Shown: piece after piece, positions 7,846 through 15,013 of the stretch
Position numbering within the stretch: the stretch's first letter is position 1
Layout of the letters: each line of letters starts with the position of its first letter
DNA from: an uncultured Desulfobacterales bacterium
GTDB lineage: Bacteria > Desulfobacterota > Desulfobacteria > Desulfobacterales > JAFDCJ01
Direction of reading: 5' to 3'
Length of the DNA stretch: 18,984 nt
Assembly (NCBI GenBank): GCA_945787595.1
Contig: CALZJV010000149.1
Span: forward strand, 1 to 18,984
Notes under the pieces: generated by a model
What the model was told of the DNA's origin: nothing
Database searches by the model: none
The model's input: the letters and a program-made list of their open reading frames with translations, nothing else
Program-made: the position numbers and the translations under genes

Positions 7846-9204
7846 ATGACATCTGTTATTAAGTATTACGAGGGAAACGACTCGGTTGCCGTCATCGGCA
7901 CCTATCTGCCCCGCCAGTGCGGTATCGCAACCTTCACCACGGATCTGGTTGAAGGCATATCAGCCGAAGCCCCTGATATTTACTGCTGGGCGGTTGCCAT
8001 GAACGACAAACCTGAGGGGTATCCATATCCGGAAAAAGTGCGCTTTGAGATCAATCAGAATAAGTTGAGCGATTATGATGTCGCATCTCAATTTCTCAAT
8101 ATCAGTCAAACGGATATTGTCTGCCTGCAGCATGAATTCGGTCTTTTCGGCGGGCCGGCCGGCAGCCATCTGCTGAAACTATTAGGTGATCTGCGCATGC
8201 CGGTGGTGACGACGTTGCACACGGTTTTGAAGGACCCCGAGCCGGAATATCGCGACGTCATGTGCAAGCTGTCCGATCTGTCCGACAAATTGGTCGTGAT
8301 GAGCCACAAGGCATATGACTTCCTTAAAGATATCTATGCCGTGCCCGAGGAAAAAGTCGTCTTTATCCATCATGGCATTCCGGATACGCTCTTTATTGAT
8401 TCCAGCTTCTACAAAGACAAATTCGGTGTGGAAGGCAAAAAGGTGCTGCTCACATTCGGTTTGCTATCTTTTCTTCAAAATCCCGGACATCTCGCAATGA
8501 GCACGGCCCTCTTTAACAAGGCACTGAGAGCTGTCGAGAATTTTCATTCGCCCCGCGCCATCGCTTTTTGTCTGGTGGGCACGCATGGTTATCTGGATAA
8601 ATTTTCCGGCGACAGTGATGTGCGCAGGGTTCGAAAAATTCTTGCCGACAGGTTATTTGATCAGTTTAAAAACAATGCAGCAGACGATTGGCCCTGGCTT
8701 GAGAACGCTCTAAACTATGCCAACGGCAAACTGCCCCATGCCCTGCTGCTGTCCGGCCACCGGATGCAACGCAACGACATGATCATTATGGGACTCAACT
8801 CCCTCAAGTGGCTGCTTGCCATTCAAACCGAAGGCACTCACTTTGTGCCCGTCGGCAGCAACGGATGGTATGAACAAGGCGGTCCCAGAGCCCGTTTCGA
8901 CCAGCAGCCCGTCGAAGCCAACGCCATGATTGAAGCCTGTGTCGAAGCCTTTAATATCACCCGGGATAAATCATGGTTCGACAACGCAGTCATGTGTTTC
9001 AATTGGTATCTCGGACACAATGACCTGAATATGCCGCTCTATGATCCCAAGACCGGCGGCTGTCGAGATGGGTTGATGGCCGACGGTATCAACCAGAATG
9101 AAGGCGCCGAATCGTCCCTAGCCTGGCTGCTTTCGTTGATGACATTGCAAAAGCTTTATGCCGACGAGATTTTAAACCAGCCGTTGTCACCAAAAACGGA
9201 TTGA
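7846..9204 (+). CDS. GT4 glycosyltransferase N-lobe joined in frame to the end of an (alpha/alpha)6 domain (internally deleted)
   Basis: Residues 1-208 are the N-terminal lobe of a GT4 glycosyltransferase, with TYLPRQCGIATFT at about 19-31, QHEFGLFGGPAGSHLL, VVTTLHTVL, VMSHKAYDFL, FIHHGIPD and the strand LLTFGLLS that normally opens the C-lobe ("LLSPNKG"). At S208 it switches to FLQNPG. The rest (about 220-445) is the second half of an (alpha/alpha)6 domain with HSPRAIAF, DDWPWLENALNYANGKLPHA, FDQQPVEANAM, NDLNMPLYDPKTGGCRDGL and NQNEGAESSLAWLL. Full-length proteins of this architecture have about 750-780 residues, so roughly 300-330 are missing. The lost part includes the GT4 C-lobe with the EX7E nucleotide-sugar site. 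The frame is kept, so a stable protein may be made but glycosyl transfer is unlikely. Ribosome site AGGTAGGGGG precedes the ATG. Confidence 0.75.
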   Translation: MTSVIKYYEGNDSVAVIGTYLPRQCGIATFTTDLVEGISAEAPDIYCWAVAMNDKPEGYPYPEKVRFEINQNKLSDYDVASQFLNISQTDIVCLQHEFGLFGGPAGSHLLKLLGDLRMPVVTTLHTVLKDPEPEYRDVMCKLSDLSDKLVVMSHKAYDFLKDIYAVPEEKVVFIHHGIPDTLFIDSSFYKDKFGVEGKKVLLTFGLLSFLQNPGHLAMSTALFNKALRAVENFHSPRAIAFCLVGTHGYLDKFSGDSDVRRVRKILADRLFDQFKNNAADDWPWLENALNYANGKLPHALLLSGHRMQRNDMIIMGLNSLKWLLAIQTEGTHFVPVGSNGWYEQGGPRARFDQQPVEANAMIEACVEAFNITRDKSWFDNAVMCFNWYLGHNDLNMPLYDPKTGGCRDGLMADGINQNEGAESSLAWLLSLMTLQKLYADEILNQPLSPKTD

Positions 9205-9218
9205 CAAAAGGATCCGTC

Positions 9219-9320
9219 ATGCACATTTTAAAACTCTTTGAGCATGCCGATGGGTATGACATGATTCATAACCACTTAGACTTTCTGCCACTGGCCTATA
9301 CCGATCGAACATATCCATAA
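9219..9320 (+). pseudogene. Internal fragment of a second GT4 glycosyltransferase
   Basis: Thirty-three codons read MHILKLFEHADGYDMIHNH and then LDFLPLAY before a TAA. This is the characteristic block in the N-lobe of GT4 enzymes where "vFE.AD.YDiIHNH.DFLPL.Y" lies at about residues 75-110. Nothing before or after belongs to the same family, so it is a scrap left by flanking deletions. It starts 15 bases after the chimeric glycosyltransferase and ends 20 bases before the convergent GH130 gene. It implies that the locus once held another glycosyltransferase gene here. Confidence 0.68.
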
Positions 9321-9339
9321 CATTGAAACTAATACTTGT

Positions 9340-10839
9340 TTACCTCTTTTTCATCTTAGCGAAGAGACGGTCAAGAGGGACGGCTACAAAGGAAGATGCA
9401 TAGTCCGACATGCCGTAAGCTATAACGAGTTCACCATTATTTATGATGGCGCCGCACGAATAGACCACGTTTGGCACGTATCCTTCCCTTTCTTCTTCAT
9501 TGGGCATCATAAGGGGCTCTTCCAGCCTGGCTATGATTTTCGTGGGATCGTGCCTATCAAGGAGCATTGCCCCAAGGTAATACCGTCTCACCGGGCCCAC
9601 CCCATGAGTGACCACCAACCATCCCTCGTCGGTTTCCAGCGGCGATCCGCAGTTACCCACCTGGAGAAACTCCCATGGATGCTCCGGTCCCAGAATTTTT
9701 TTTGCATCCGTACTCCATACATTTATGCTGTCCGAGAACATGACATAATGGCTGACGCCGTCAAGACGGGCCAGCATTACATACCGGCCCTTTATCCGGC
9801 GCGGAAACAGCGCCATGCCTTTGTTTCTGGCATATTCACCGTTTATCGGCTTAACCGTGAAATGCCGGAAGTCCTGCGTACTTATAAACTTGGGAAGGAT
9901 TCCATGTTCGCTGTAAGCGGTATAGGTGGAATAATAGGTGACAGTGCTATCGTCCTCTGTAAATCTTACAACGCGCATATCTTCAATGCCCTTATTTTCC
10001 ATCAATGAAAACGGGAAGATAACCCGCTCGGAGAGGGTCATATCGAGAGAGAATTCCATTTCATAGTGTGATTCCGCCACGCGTTGTATGGCATCTATAA
10101 CCCGTTTCTCCTGAAAGGACAGGTCACGGCCCTCGGTATACTTCCCGATCTCACCGAAAAGATTACCGTAGACAAACTTATCCTCCAACTCGTCCATAAG
10201 AGAGTCTATTATTTTATTATAGGCATCTTTATGTTCAACCCCTGATCTCCTTTCAATTAAGACAGGCCATATCCGTTCGATAAAGTGATCCTTGGTATAC
10301 ACATGTCTCTTGATCTTATCGGGAATCTCCACAAGCTGGTCGATTGGCCTGAAAATTAGTTCATTTTCTTTTGTCAAGATACCGCTTCTGAATACAATGG
10401 AAGATATGTGACCTTCTCCTGTGGCCCTGAAACTCACGATTACCCGCCGCTCACCTTCTTCAAGGAACTCCTGGTTTGGGTCCTCCACAATGGAAGGATT
10501 AAAAATTGCTGCTGATTCAATGGAATATTCCATGGTAAAATAGGAGCCTATGAGCAATATCCTCTCCGCTGAGATATCTCCAGGATCAAAACTTAGCTCC
10601 TGTTCAAGGATCGCCTTTACTTGATCATAGTGATTTTGGAATATGGCACTTAGTTTCCTATGCCTATCAGAAAAATCTTCAAAGACATGGTTGAGGATAG
10701 AATGTACCTTATCTCCCGGAAGTTGAATTACCATCTCCACGATACTTCTTGCCCTTTCAGCCCCAGGCATGAAAAACCTGGCGATTACTCTCTTGGGATC
10801 CGGGTAAAACTTAGTCTTCAGTCTTCTTACAGATATCAT
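9340..10839 (-). CDS. Glycoside hydrolase family 130-type protein (mannoside phosphorylase/hydrolase-like), long form
   Basis: GH130 enzymes are five-bladed beta-propellers that phosphorolyse beta-mannosides (for example Man-beta-1,4-Glc or Man-beta-1,4-GlcNAc) to Man-1-P, or hydrolyse beta-1,2-mannosides. Signatures are GIEDMRVV at about residues 284-291 (the "EDPR" motif with the general-acid Asp kept, Pro replaced by Met), KGMALFPRRIKGRYVMLARLDG, a GNCGSP loop, WLVVTHGVG, RRYYLGAMLLD and YVPNVVYSCGAI near the C terminus. An extra N-terminal region of about 150 residues makes it longer (499) than classical members (about 330-390). The ATG at 10837-10839 is chosen because GGAAGGAAG lies just before it; an in-frame ATG nine codons upstream (10866) has none. 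It is likely cytoplasmic, since no signal peptide is seen. It converges on the glycosyltransferase remnants. Substrate unknown. Confidence 0.85.
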   Translation of the reverse strand: MISVRRLKTKFYPDPKRVIARFFMPGAERARSIVEMVIQLPGDKVHSILNHVFEDFSDRHRKLSAIFQNHYDQVKAILEQELSFDPGDISAERILLIGSYFTMEYSIESAAIFNPSIVEDPNQEFLEEGERRVIVSFRATGEGHISSIVFRSGILTKENELIFRPIDQLVEIPDKIKRHVYTKDHFIERIWPVLIERRSGVEHKDAYNKIIDSLMDELEDKFVYGNLFGEIGKYTEGRDLSFQEKRVIDAIQRVAESHYEMEFSLDMTLSERVIFPFSLMENKGIEDMRVVRFTEDDSTVTYYSTYTAYSEHGILPKFISTQDFRHFTVKPINGEYARNKGMALFPRRIKGRYVMLARLDGVSHYVMFSDSINVWSTDAKKILGPEHPWEFLQVGNCGSPLETDEGWLVVTHGVGPVRRYYLGAMLLDRHDPTKIIARLEEPLMMPNEEEREGYVPNVVYSCGAIINNGELVIAYGMSDYASSFVAVPLDRLFAKMKKR

Positions 10840-10908
10840 TACATCTTCCTTCCGAAAATTATTCAAGCCTGATAGGTTACCGAATATATTTCAATAAATC
10901 TGAATTAG

Positions 10909-10938
10909 GCGGCAACCGCCTCCAAAAGGTGGTTCCGC
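10909..10938. repeat. Strong stem-loop upstream of the GH130 gene
   Basis: GCGG(C)AACCGCCT at 10909-10921 pairs with AGGTGGTTCCGC at 10927-10938 over 12 positions, with one bulged C and one G-U pair on one strand, around the loop CCAAA. It lies 70 bases before the GH130 start. It could be a dispersed REP-type palindrome or a 5' leader structure. Confidence 0.45.
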
Positions 10939-10974
10939 AATCCTGAAAACCGTTTTCAATAGTCTTGCCTTGAT

Positions 10975-11002
10975 TTGGAGTTGCTAAATGGATTGGAGTT
11001 GC
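10975..11002. repeat. Two direct copies of TTGGAGTTGC, 18 bp apart
   Basis: TTGGAGTTGC occurs at 10975-10984 and 10993-11002 in the divergent intergenic region. The near two-turn spacing would suit a regulator dimer or pair bound on one DNA face, but no regulator gene is adjacent and a chance repeat is possible. Confidence 0.3.
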
Positions 11003-11274
11003 CCAAAAAATCACATTTCCAACCCAAAGTCCAGCAAAAACTCCATTTCCACCTGAGAATTGAAAATACTTCTTCTGTCCGATATTTGCAAGAATTTTCA
11101 CCGGCATGCCACCTCAGTTCTGCCAGCCAAGCACAGCCCGATAATGGTGCCCCAATGGAAAAGCTGACGCCACATGCACATACCAATACCTGGCTGATTA
11201 AAACACATATGGTGCATTTATCAACAGACGGCTGATGCTTCTCATTGACATTGTCTTCATTCTGGCATAGGATG

Positions 11275-11298
11275 GCGGCGATACTTTCGTATCGTCGC
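11275..11298. promoter_or_regulatory. Compact stem-loop before the nagB-like/PIG-L operon
   Basis: GCGGCGATAC, loop TTTC and GTATCGTCGC form a 10-bp stem with a single G-U/mismatch position. It ends 56 bases before the first gene of the operon. There is no following U-tract, so it is not a typical terminator. It may be an operator palindrome or a leader hairpin. Confidence 0.35.
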
Positions 11299-11354
11299 TA
11301 TCTACACTCTTTACACATCAGTTCAGGCCTTCATTTTTTGGAGCATATACCGCT

Positions 11355-13232
11355 ATGCAGTGGACCATGACAAATTGGGAACGGATAGCCGTGGAGCTGT
11401 TCTCCAACTACCACAAAGCTTCTGTGGCGGCCGCTGAAAAAATTACTACTCTTATTCAAAAGCACAACCGCCTAGCAAAGGCAACCATTCTCGGGCTCGC
11501 GACCGGAAACACACCAATAGCACTGTATCGCGAATTGATCAGACAGCATAAGGAAGATGGACTTGATTTCTCGAGGGTGATCACTTTCAACCTCGATGAA
11601 TACTGGCCGATCCAACCGGATGCGCCACAAAGCTACCATCGCTTCATGCAGGAGAATCTGTTCAAGCATCTCAACCTTCCTCCGGGAAACATCCACATGC
11701 CCGACGGCATGGTGGCGGAAGAAGCGCTGGAGAATTACTGCCGGAAGTATGAGGAAAACATTGCACGCGTCGGCGGAATCGACATTCAGATACTGGGAAT
11801 CGGACGTACCGGTCATATCGGATTCAATGAACCGGGATCCGGCAAGGACAGTCAAACCCGTCGCGTCCGCCTCGACAAGCTGACACGCCTGGATGCAGTC
11901 TCGGATTTTCAGGGTGAATCAAATGTTCCCCAGTATGCCATCACCATGGGCATTGGAACCATCCTGCAGGCCCGCACCATATTGCTGCTCGCATTCGGAG
12001 AACATAAGGCCCCCATCGTCAGCCGAACCGTTGAGAGACCTCCTTCAAGTGAGGTTGCGGCTAGCTTTCTGCAGGATCATCCGAGCGTTTCAATATATCT
12101 CGATCCAGCGGCTGCCTCGCTGCTGACCCGGGAGACCGAACCCTGGAAGGTGACACACTGTAAATGGGATGACAAACTGATTAGAAAGGCAGTTACCGGC
12201 CTGGCGCTGAGGCTCGGCAAGCCGGTCCTGGAGTTAACCGACGCCGATTATGCTGATAACGGTCTTTACGATCTGCTGGTTGAACACGGCCGATCCTATG
12301 ACATCAACCTGAAGGTGTTCCGCCGCATGATGAAAACCATCTCCGGCTGGCCCGGCGGTAAAGACGCTGCCCGCAGGGTTTGCGTCTTCAGTCCTCATCC
12401 GGATGACGACGTTATTTCCATGGGCGCCACCATACAACGTCTTTGCAGCCAGGGCCATGAAGTTTATTGCATTTACATGACCTCCGGTGCTTCGGATGTG
12501 CCCGATCACAGCGCTTTGCAGTATGCCGATTTTGCAGCCGAATTCAACCGAATTTTCGGCCTGGCTCCATACCAGACGTCTCGAATCGACGCGCATATTG
12601 AAGCGTTCTTACGCCGCAAAGCACCGGGATTTCAGGATTCGGATGAAGTCCTGGCCGTAAAGACACTGATCCGCAAAACAGAAGCCCTGGCGGCGTCATC
12701 TTACTGCGGTGTGCCGCCAGCGAACTGTCACTTCATCGCAATGCCATTTGCTCGAATTCCCGGCTCGGTGCCTGTTCCGCCGGGTCCCGAAGATACCGAG
12801 GTGCTTCTTGATATGCTGCAAAGAATCCAGCCCGATATCCTCTTTGCACCGGGAGAGAGCACCAATCCACAAGGAGTGCACCGGCGCTGCCTGGATGCCA
12901 TTCAGACGGCTGTCCGGCAGCAACTTCGCAACTCAAAGGCACCACGCTGCTATTTCTACCGCGGCAGCTGGCAGGAATGGGAACCTTACCGGATAGACTT
13001 GGCCATCCCCATTTCACCGGATGAACTGTTGCAGAAGCGCCATGCGATTTTGAGGCATCAGACCCAGCTCGGACAACCGGCCTATCCCGGATCATACGAT
13101 ATTCGCGAATTGTGGCAGCGGGCCGAAGAGCGCAACCGTGAGACGGCGGTTATTTACGACATGCTGGGATTGCCTAAGTACCATGGAATGGAAGCGTTTA
13201 TCCTTTGGGATCCTGAAAACTACTCGAATTGA
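11355..13232 (+). CDS. NagB-like (glucosamine-6-phosphate deaminase/isomerase family) fused to a PIG-L/LmbE deacetylase
   Basis: Residues about 1-260 are the NagB/6-phosphogluconolactonase fold: LGLATGNTPIALYREL (phosphate loop), FNLDEYWP at about 78-85 with the catalytic Asp of LDEY, and GIGRTGHIGFNEPGS at about 147-161. E. coli NagB has GNDGHIAFNE there, so its ring-opening Asp is Thr in this protein while His and Glu remain. Residues about 265-340 are a linker. Residues about 341-600 are a PIG-L zinc deacetylase with FSPHPDDDV at about 344-352 as the metal motif. NagB turns GlcN-6-P into Fru-6-P and ammonia, and PIG-L enzymes remove N-acetyl from GlcNAc derivatives, so the fusion suggests consecutive deacetylation and deamination. 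Similar NagB-LmbE fusions of about 640 residues exist in Bacteroidetes. GGAG stands 11 bases before this ATG; an ATG four codons later is an alternative. First gene of a four-gene operon. Confidence 0.88.
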   Translation: MQWTMTNWERIAVELFSNYHKASVAAAEKITTLIQKHNRLAKATILGLATGNTPIALYRELIRQHKEDGLDFSRVITFNLDEYWPIQPDAPQSYHRFMQENLFKHLNLPPGNIHMPDGMVAEEALENYCRKYEENIARVGGIDIQILGIGRTGHIGFNEPGSGKDSQTRRVRLDKLTRLDAVSDFQGESNVPQYAITMGIGTILQARTILLLAFGEHKAPIVSRTVERPPSSEVAASFLQDHPSVSIYLDPAAASLLTRETEPWKVTHCKWDDKLIRKAVTGLALRLGKPVLELTDADYADNGLYDLLVEHGRSYDINLKVFRRMMKTISGWPGGKDAARRVCVFSPHPDDDVISMGATIQRLCSQGHEVYCIYMTSGASDVPDHSALQYADFAAEFNRIFGLAPYQTSRIDAHIEAFLRRKAPGFQDSDEVLAVKTLIRKTEALAASSYCGVPPANCHFIAMPFARIPGSVPVPPGPEDTEVLLDMLQRIQPDILFAPGESTNPQGVHRRCLDAIQTAVRQQLRNSKAPRCYFYRGSWQEWEPYRIDLAIPISPDELLQKRHAILRHQTQLGQPAYPGSYDIRELWQRAEERNRETAVIYDMLGLPKYHGMEAFILWDPENYSN

Positions 13233-13846
13233 ATAATTTAGACACCATATCGCCCACGCAAAAGAAGGTTGCCGTGATTGTGGCCCATCCGGATGACGAA
13301 ATCATTTGGTGCGGAGGCCTGCTGCTGGCGCACCCCCAATGGAAAGTCACGATCATGAGCCTCTGTCGTGCTTCCGATTCCGACCGCCGGCCGCGCTTTG
13401 AGCACGTTGCGAATCATTTGCATACAACTGCCATCATTACCGATCTGGATGACAGTTCGCCTCCGAAAGCCATCCGTCCTGAAATCGATATCGGTGAAAA
13501 AATTCTAAATCGACTGGGGGATGTTTACTGGTGGCGGGTTTTTACACATGGTGCCAACGGAGAATATGGGCATCTCCGCCATATCCAGATTCATCAGGAA
13601 GTTTGTCGGCTTTTCACAATCGGCTTGCTGCGCTGCAGCGAGCTATGGACATTTTCTTATAATTCCGATCCGCAGACCGGCATTACCCAACTTTCTACCG
13701 CAACAGAATGGGCGCTGCCCCTGACGCAGCAGCATTGGCAGGAAAAGAGGCGGATTATTCATGAACTTTACGGCTTTGACGTTAACGGTTTTGAATTCAG
13801 GGCCTGTTCACCGATCGAGGGTTTCCGGCAGTCGCAGCAATCATGA
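13229..13846 (+). CDS. Stand-alone PIG-L (LmbE-like) N-deacetylase
   Basis: A 205-residue PIG-L family protein. AHPDDE at residues 19-24 gives the zinc-binding His and Asp residues and the catalytic Asp, and GHLRHIQIHQ at about 112-121 supplies the later His ligand(s). The family includes MshB, BshB and GlcNAc-PI deacetylase, all removing acetyl from N-acetylglucosaminyl conjugates. It starts at TTG 13229-13231, overlapping the TGA of the upstream fusion (TTGA), and no ATG occurs before the zinc motif, so translational coupling is likely. It is therefore the second PIG-L domain in two consecutive genes. It shows only limited likeness to the one in the fusion, suggesting two different acetylated substrates or steps. 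Confidence 0.88.
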   Translation: MNNLDTISPTQKKVAVIVAHPDDEIIWCGGLLLAHPQWKVTIMSLCRASDSDRRPRFEHVANHLHTTAIITDLDDSSPPKAIRPEIDIGEKILNRLGDVYWWRVFTHGANGEYGHLRHIQIHQEVCRLFTIGLLRCSELWTFSYNSDPQTGITQLSTATEWALPLTQQHWQEKRRIIHELYGFDVNGFEFRACSPIEGFRQSQQS

Positions 13847-13870
13847 AAACCGCTAAATAAAGGAGTCATC

Positions 13871-15013
13871 ATGAAAGCACTCGTTTTATATGATTATCCT
13901 CCGTCTCCCGGAGGACTTGCAACCCAGGGGGATCTTCTTTACCGGGGGTTGAAACACATCGGCGTGGATGCCCATCCCGCCCATTTCGAATCACCCCAAG
14001 AGAAGGAATGGTACTACCGCTGGTTTGAACCCGATATAGTGGTCGGTATCGGTTTTTGGGGGCACACCCCGCACATCGTGCTCCACCCACAACGCTATGG
14101 TGCGACACCAGTACCATGGCTTGTTGCCGATGGTTATGTCTCCGGCTACCATGAAATTCTCGATGCACTGCCATTGGTGCTGACCACTTCAAAATGGGTA
14201 AAGGATGTCTACAAACGGGACGGACTGAATACGGCAAACTACGAGGTGCTTCCTGTCGGCTGCGATACGGATGCCTTCATCCCGCGTGACAGAGATGATC
14301 CCAAAGTCGCGACAATCCGCGAATCATTAGGAGTGGCACCGGATCAGATCATGATCCTCACCGTTGGCGGTGATGCGGCCTCCAAAGGCGCTCAGGAGGT
14401 CATGCAGGCCCTGGCGCTCATCGACAAGGATGCACCGGATTGGAAGTATGTCTGCAAAGTCTGGCCTCAGCCGAGAACCGAGGAACAAACAGTGCATGAC
14501 ATGCAGCTGGCCAATCATCTGGGCATTGAGAAAAATGTCATCTATGCCAGCAGCCGCATCTCGCGCAACTACATGCCTTACCTGTTGGCCGCATGCGACA
14601 TCTATGCGGCACCCGCCCGCCTGGAAGGATTCGGAATGGTTCAGGTTGAAGCCAATGCCTGCGGCAAACCGGTAATCGGTATCAAAGCCATGGGCATGCT
14701 GGACACGCTGGTTCATAAGGAAACCGCTTTTCTTGCCAACATTGCCCAGGAAGTACGGATCAAGGAGGCCATTGTCGGCAGCGATCACGGTCTTGAAGAC
14801 GGCCATCGGATCGTCTTCAAACGACTGCGCACCGCGGACTACCGGGCAAGTGTCTACGACATCGCAAAATACCTGATGAAGCTGTTGACCGACACGAAAC
14901 TGCGCAAGAAAATGGGGGAGGCCGGTCGCCGACGAGTTGCCGAACACTTCGACTACCGTATCGTTGCGAAACGTTTTGTTGAACTTATAGCCACCAAGCT
15001 TGGAATCAGGTGA
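13871..15013 (+). CDS. GT4-family glycosyltransferase (group 1)
   Basis: A 380-residue retaining GT-B glycosyltransferase that moves a sugar from a nucleotide donor to an acceptor in the cytoplasm. The N-lobe opens with LVLYDYPPSPGGLATQGDLL. The C-lobe has ILTVGGDAASKGAQEVMQAL (the "GRL..KG" block) and RLEGFGMVQVEANACGKPVIG at about 248-268, giving the EX7E donor-phosphate motif intact. C-terminal GEAGRRRVAEHFDY is typical. AAAGGAG lies at good distance before the ATG, 24 bases after the PIG-L stop. The pairing of a GT4 and a PIG-L gene recalls MshA/MshB and BshA/BshB of mycothiol and bacillithiol synthesis, but no ligase or cysteine-adding enzyme is present. Acceptor and donor cannot be inferred. 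Confidence 0.9.
   Translation: MKALVLYDYPPSPGGLATQGDLLYRGLKHIGVDAHPAHFESPQEKEWYYRWFEPDIVVGIGFWGHTPHIVLHPQRYGATPVPWLVADGYVSGYHEILDALPLVLTTSKWVKDVYKRDGLNTANYEVLPVGCDTDAFIPRDRDDPKVATIRESLGVAPDQIMILTVGGDAASKGAQEVMQALALIDKDAPDWKYVCKVWPQPRTEEQTVHDMQLANHLGIEKNVIYASSRISRNYMPYLLAACDIYAAPARLEGFGMVQVEANACGKPVIGIKAMGMLDTLVHKETAFLANIAQEVRIKEAIVGSDHGLEDGHRIVFKRLRTADYRASVYDIAKYLMKLLTDTKLRKKMGEAGRRRVAEHFDYRIVAKRFVELIATKLGIR

Larger units (their letters stand above)
10867..11354. other. Divergent intergenic region between the GH130 gene and the four-gene operon
   Basis: About 490 bp that must hold both promoters. It contains the hairpins at 10909-10938 and 11275-11298 and a direct repeat TTGGAGTTGC at 10975-10984 and 10993-11002 (period 18). 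Overlapping minus-strand frames (to 11107 and 11186) look like translated repeat sequence, with unusual Cys/Trp/Phe-rich composition and no family. Confidence 0.55.

Noticed and set aside
10877..11186. Two overlapping minus-strand ORFs of 76 codons each
   Set aside because: They overlap each other across hairpin-rich non-coding DNA, have abnormal Cys/Trp composition, no family likeness and no good ribosome sites.
13229..15013. Mycothiol/bacillithiol synthesis from the PIG-L plus GT4 pair
   Set aside because: No MshC/BshC-type cysteine-adding enzyme is present, and the GT4 shows no specific likeness to MshA or BshA; kept only as an analogy.
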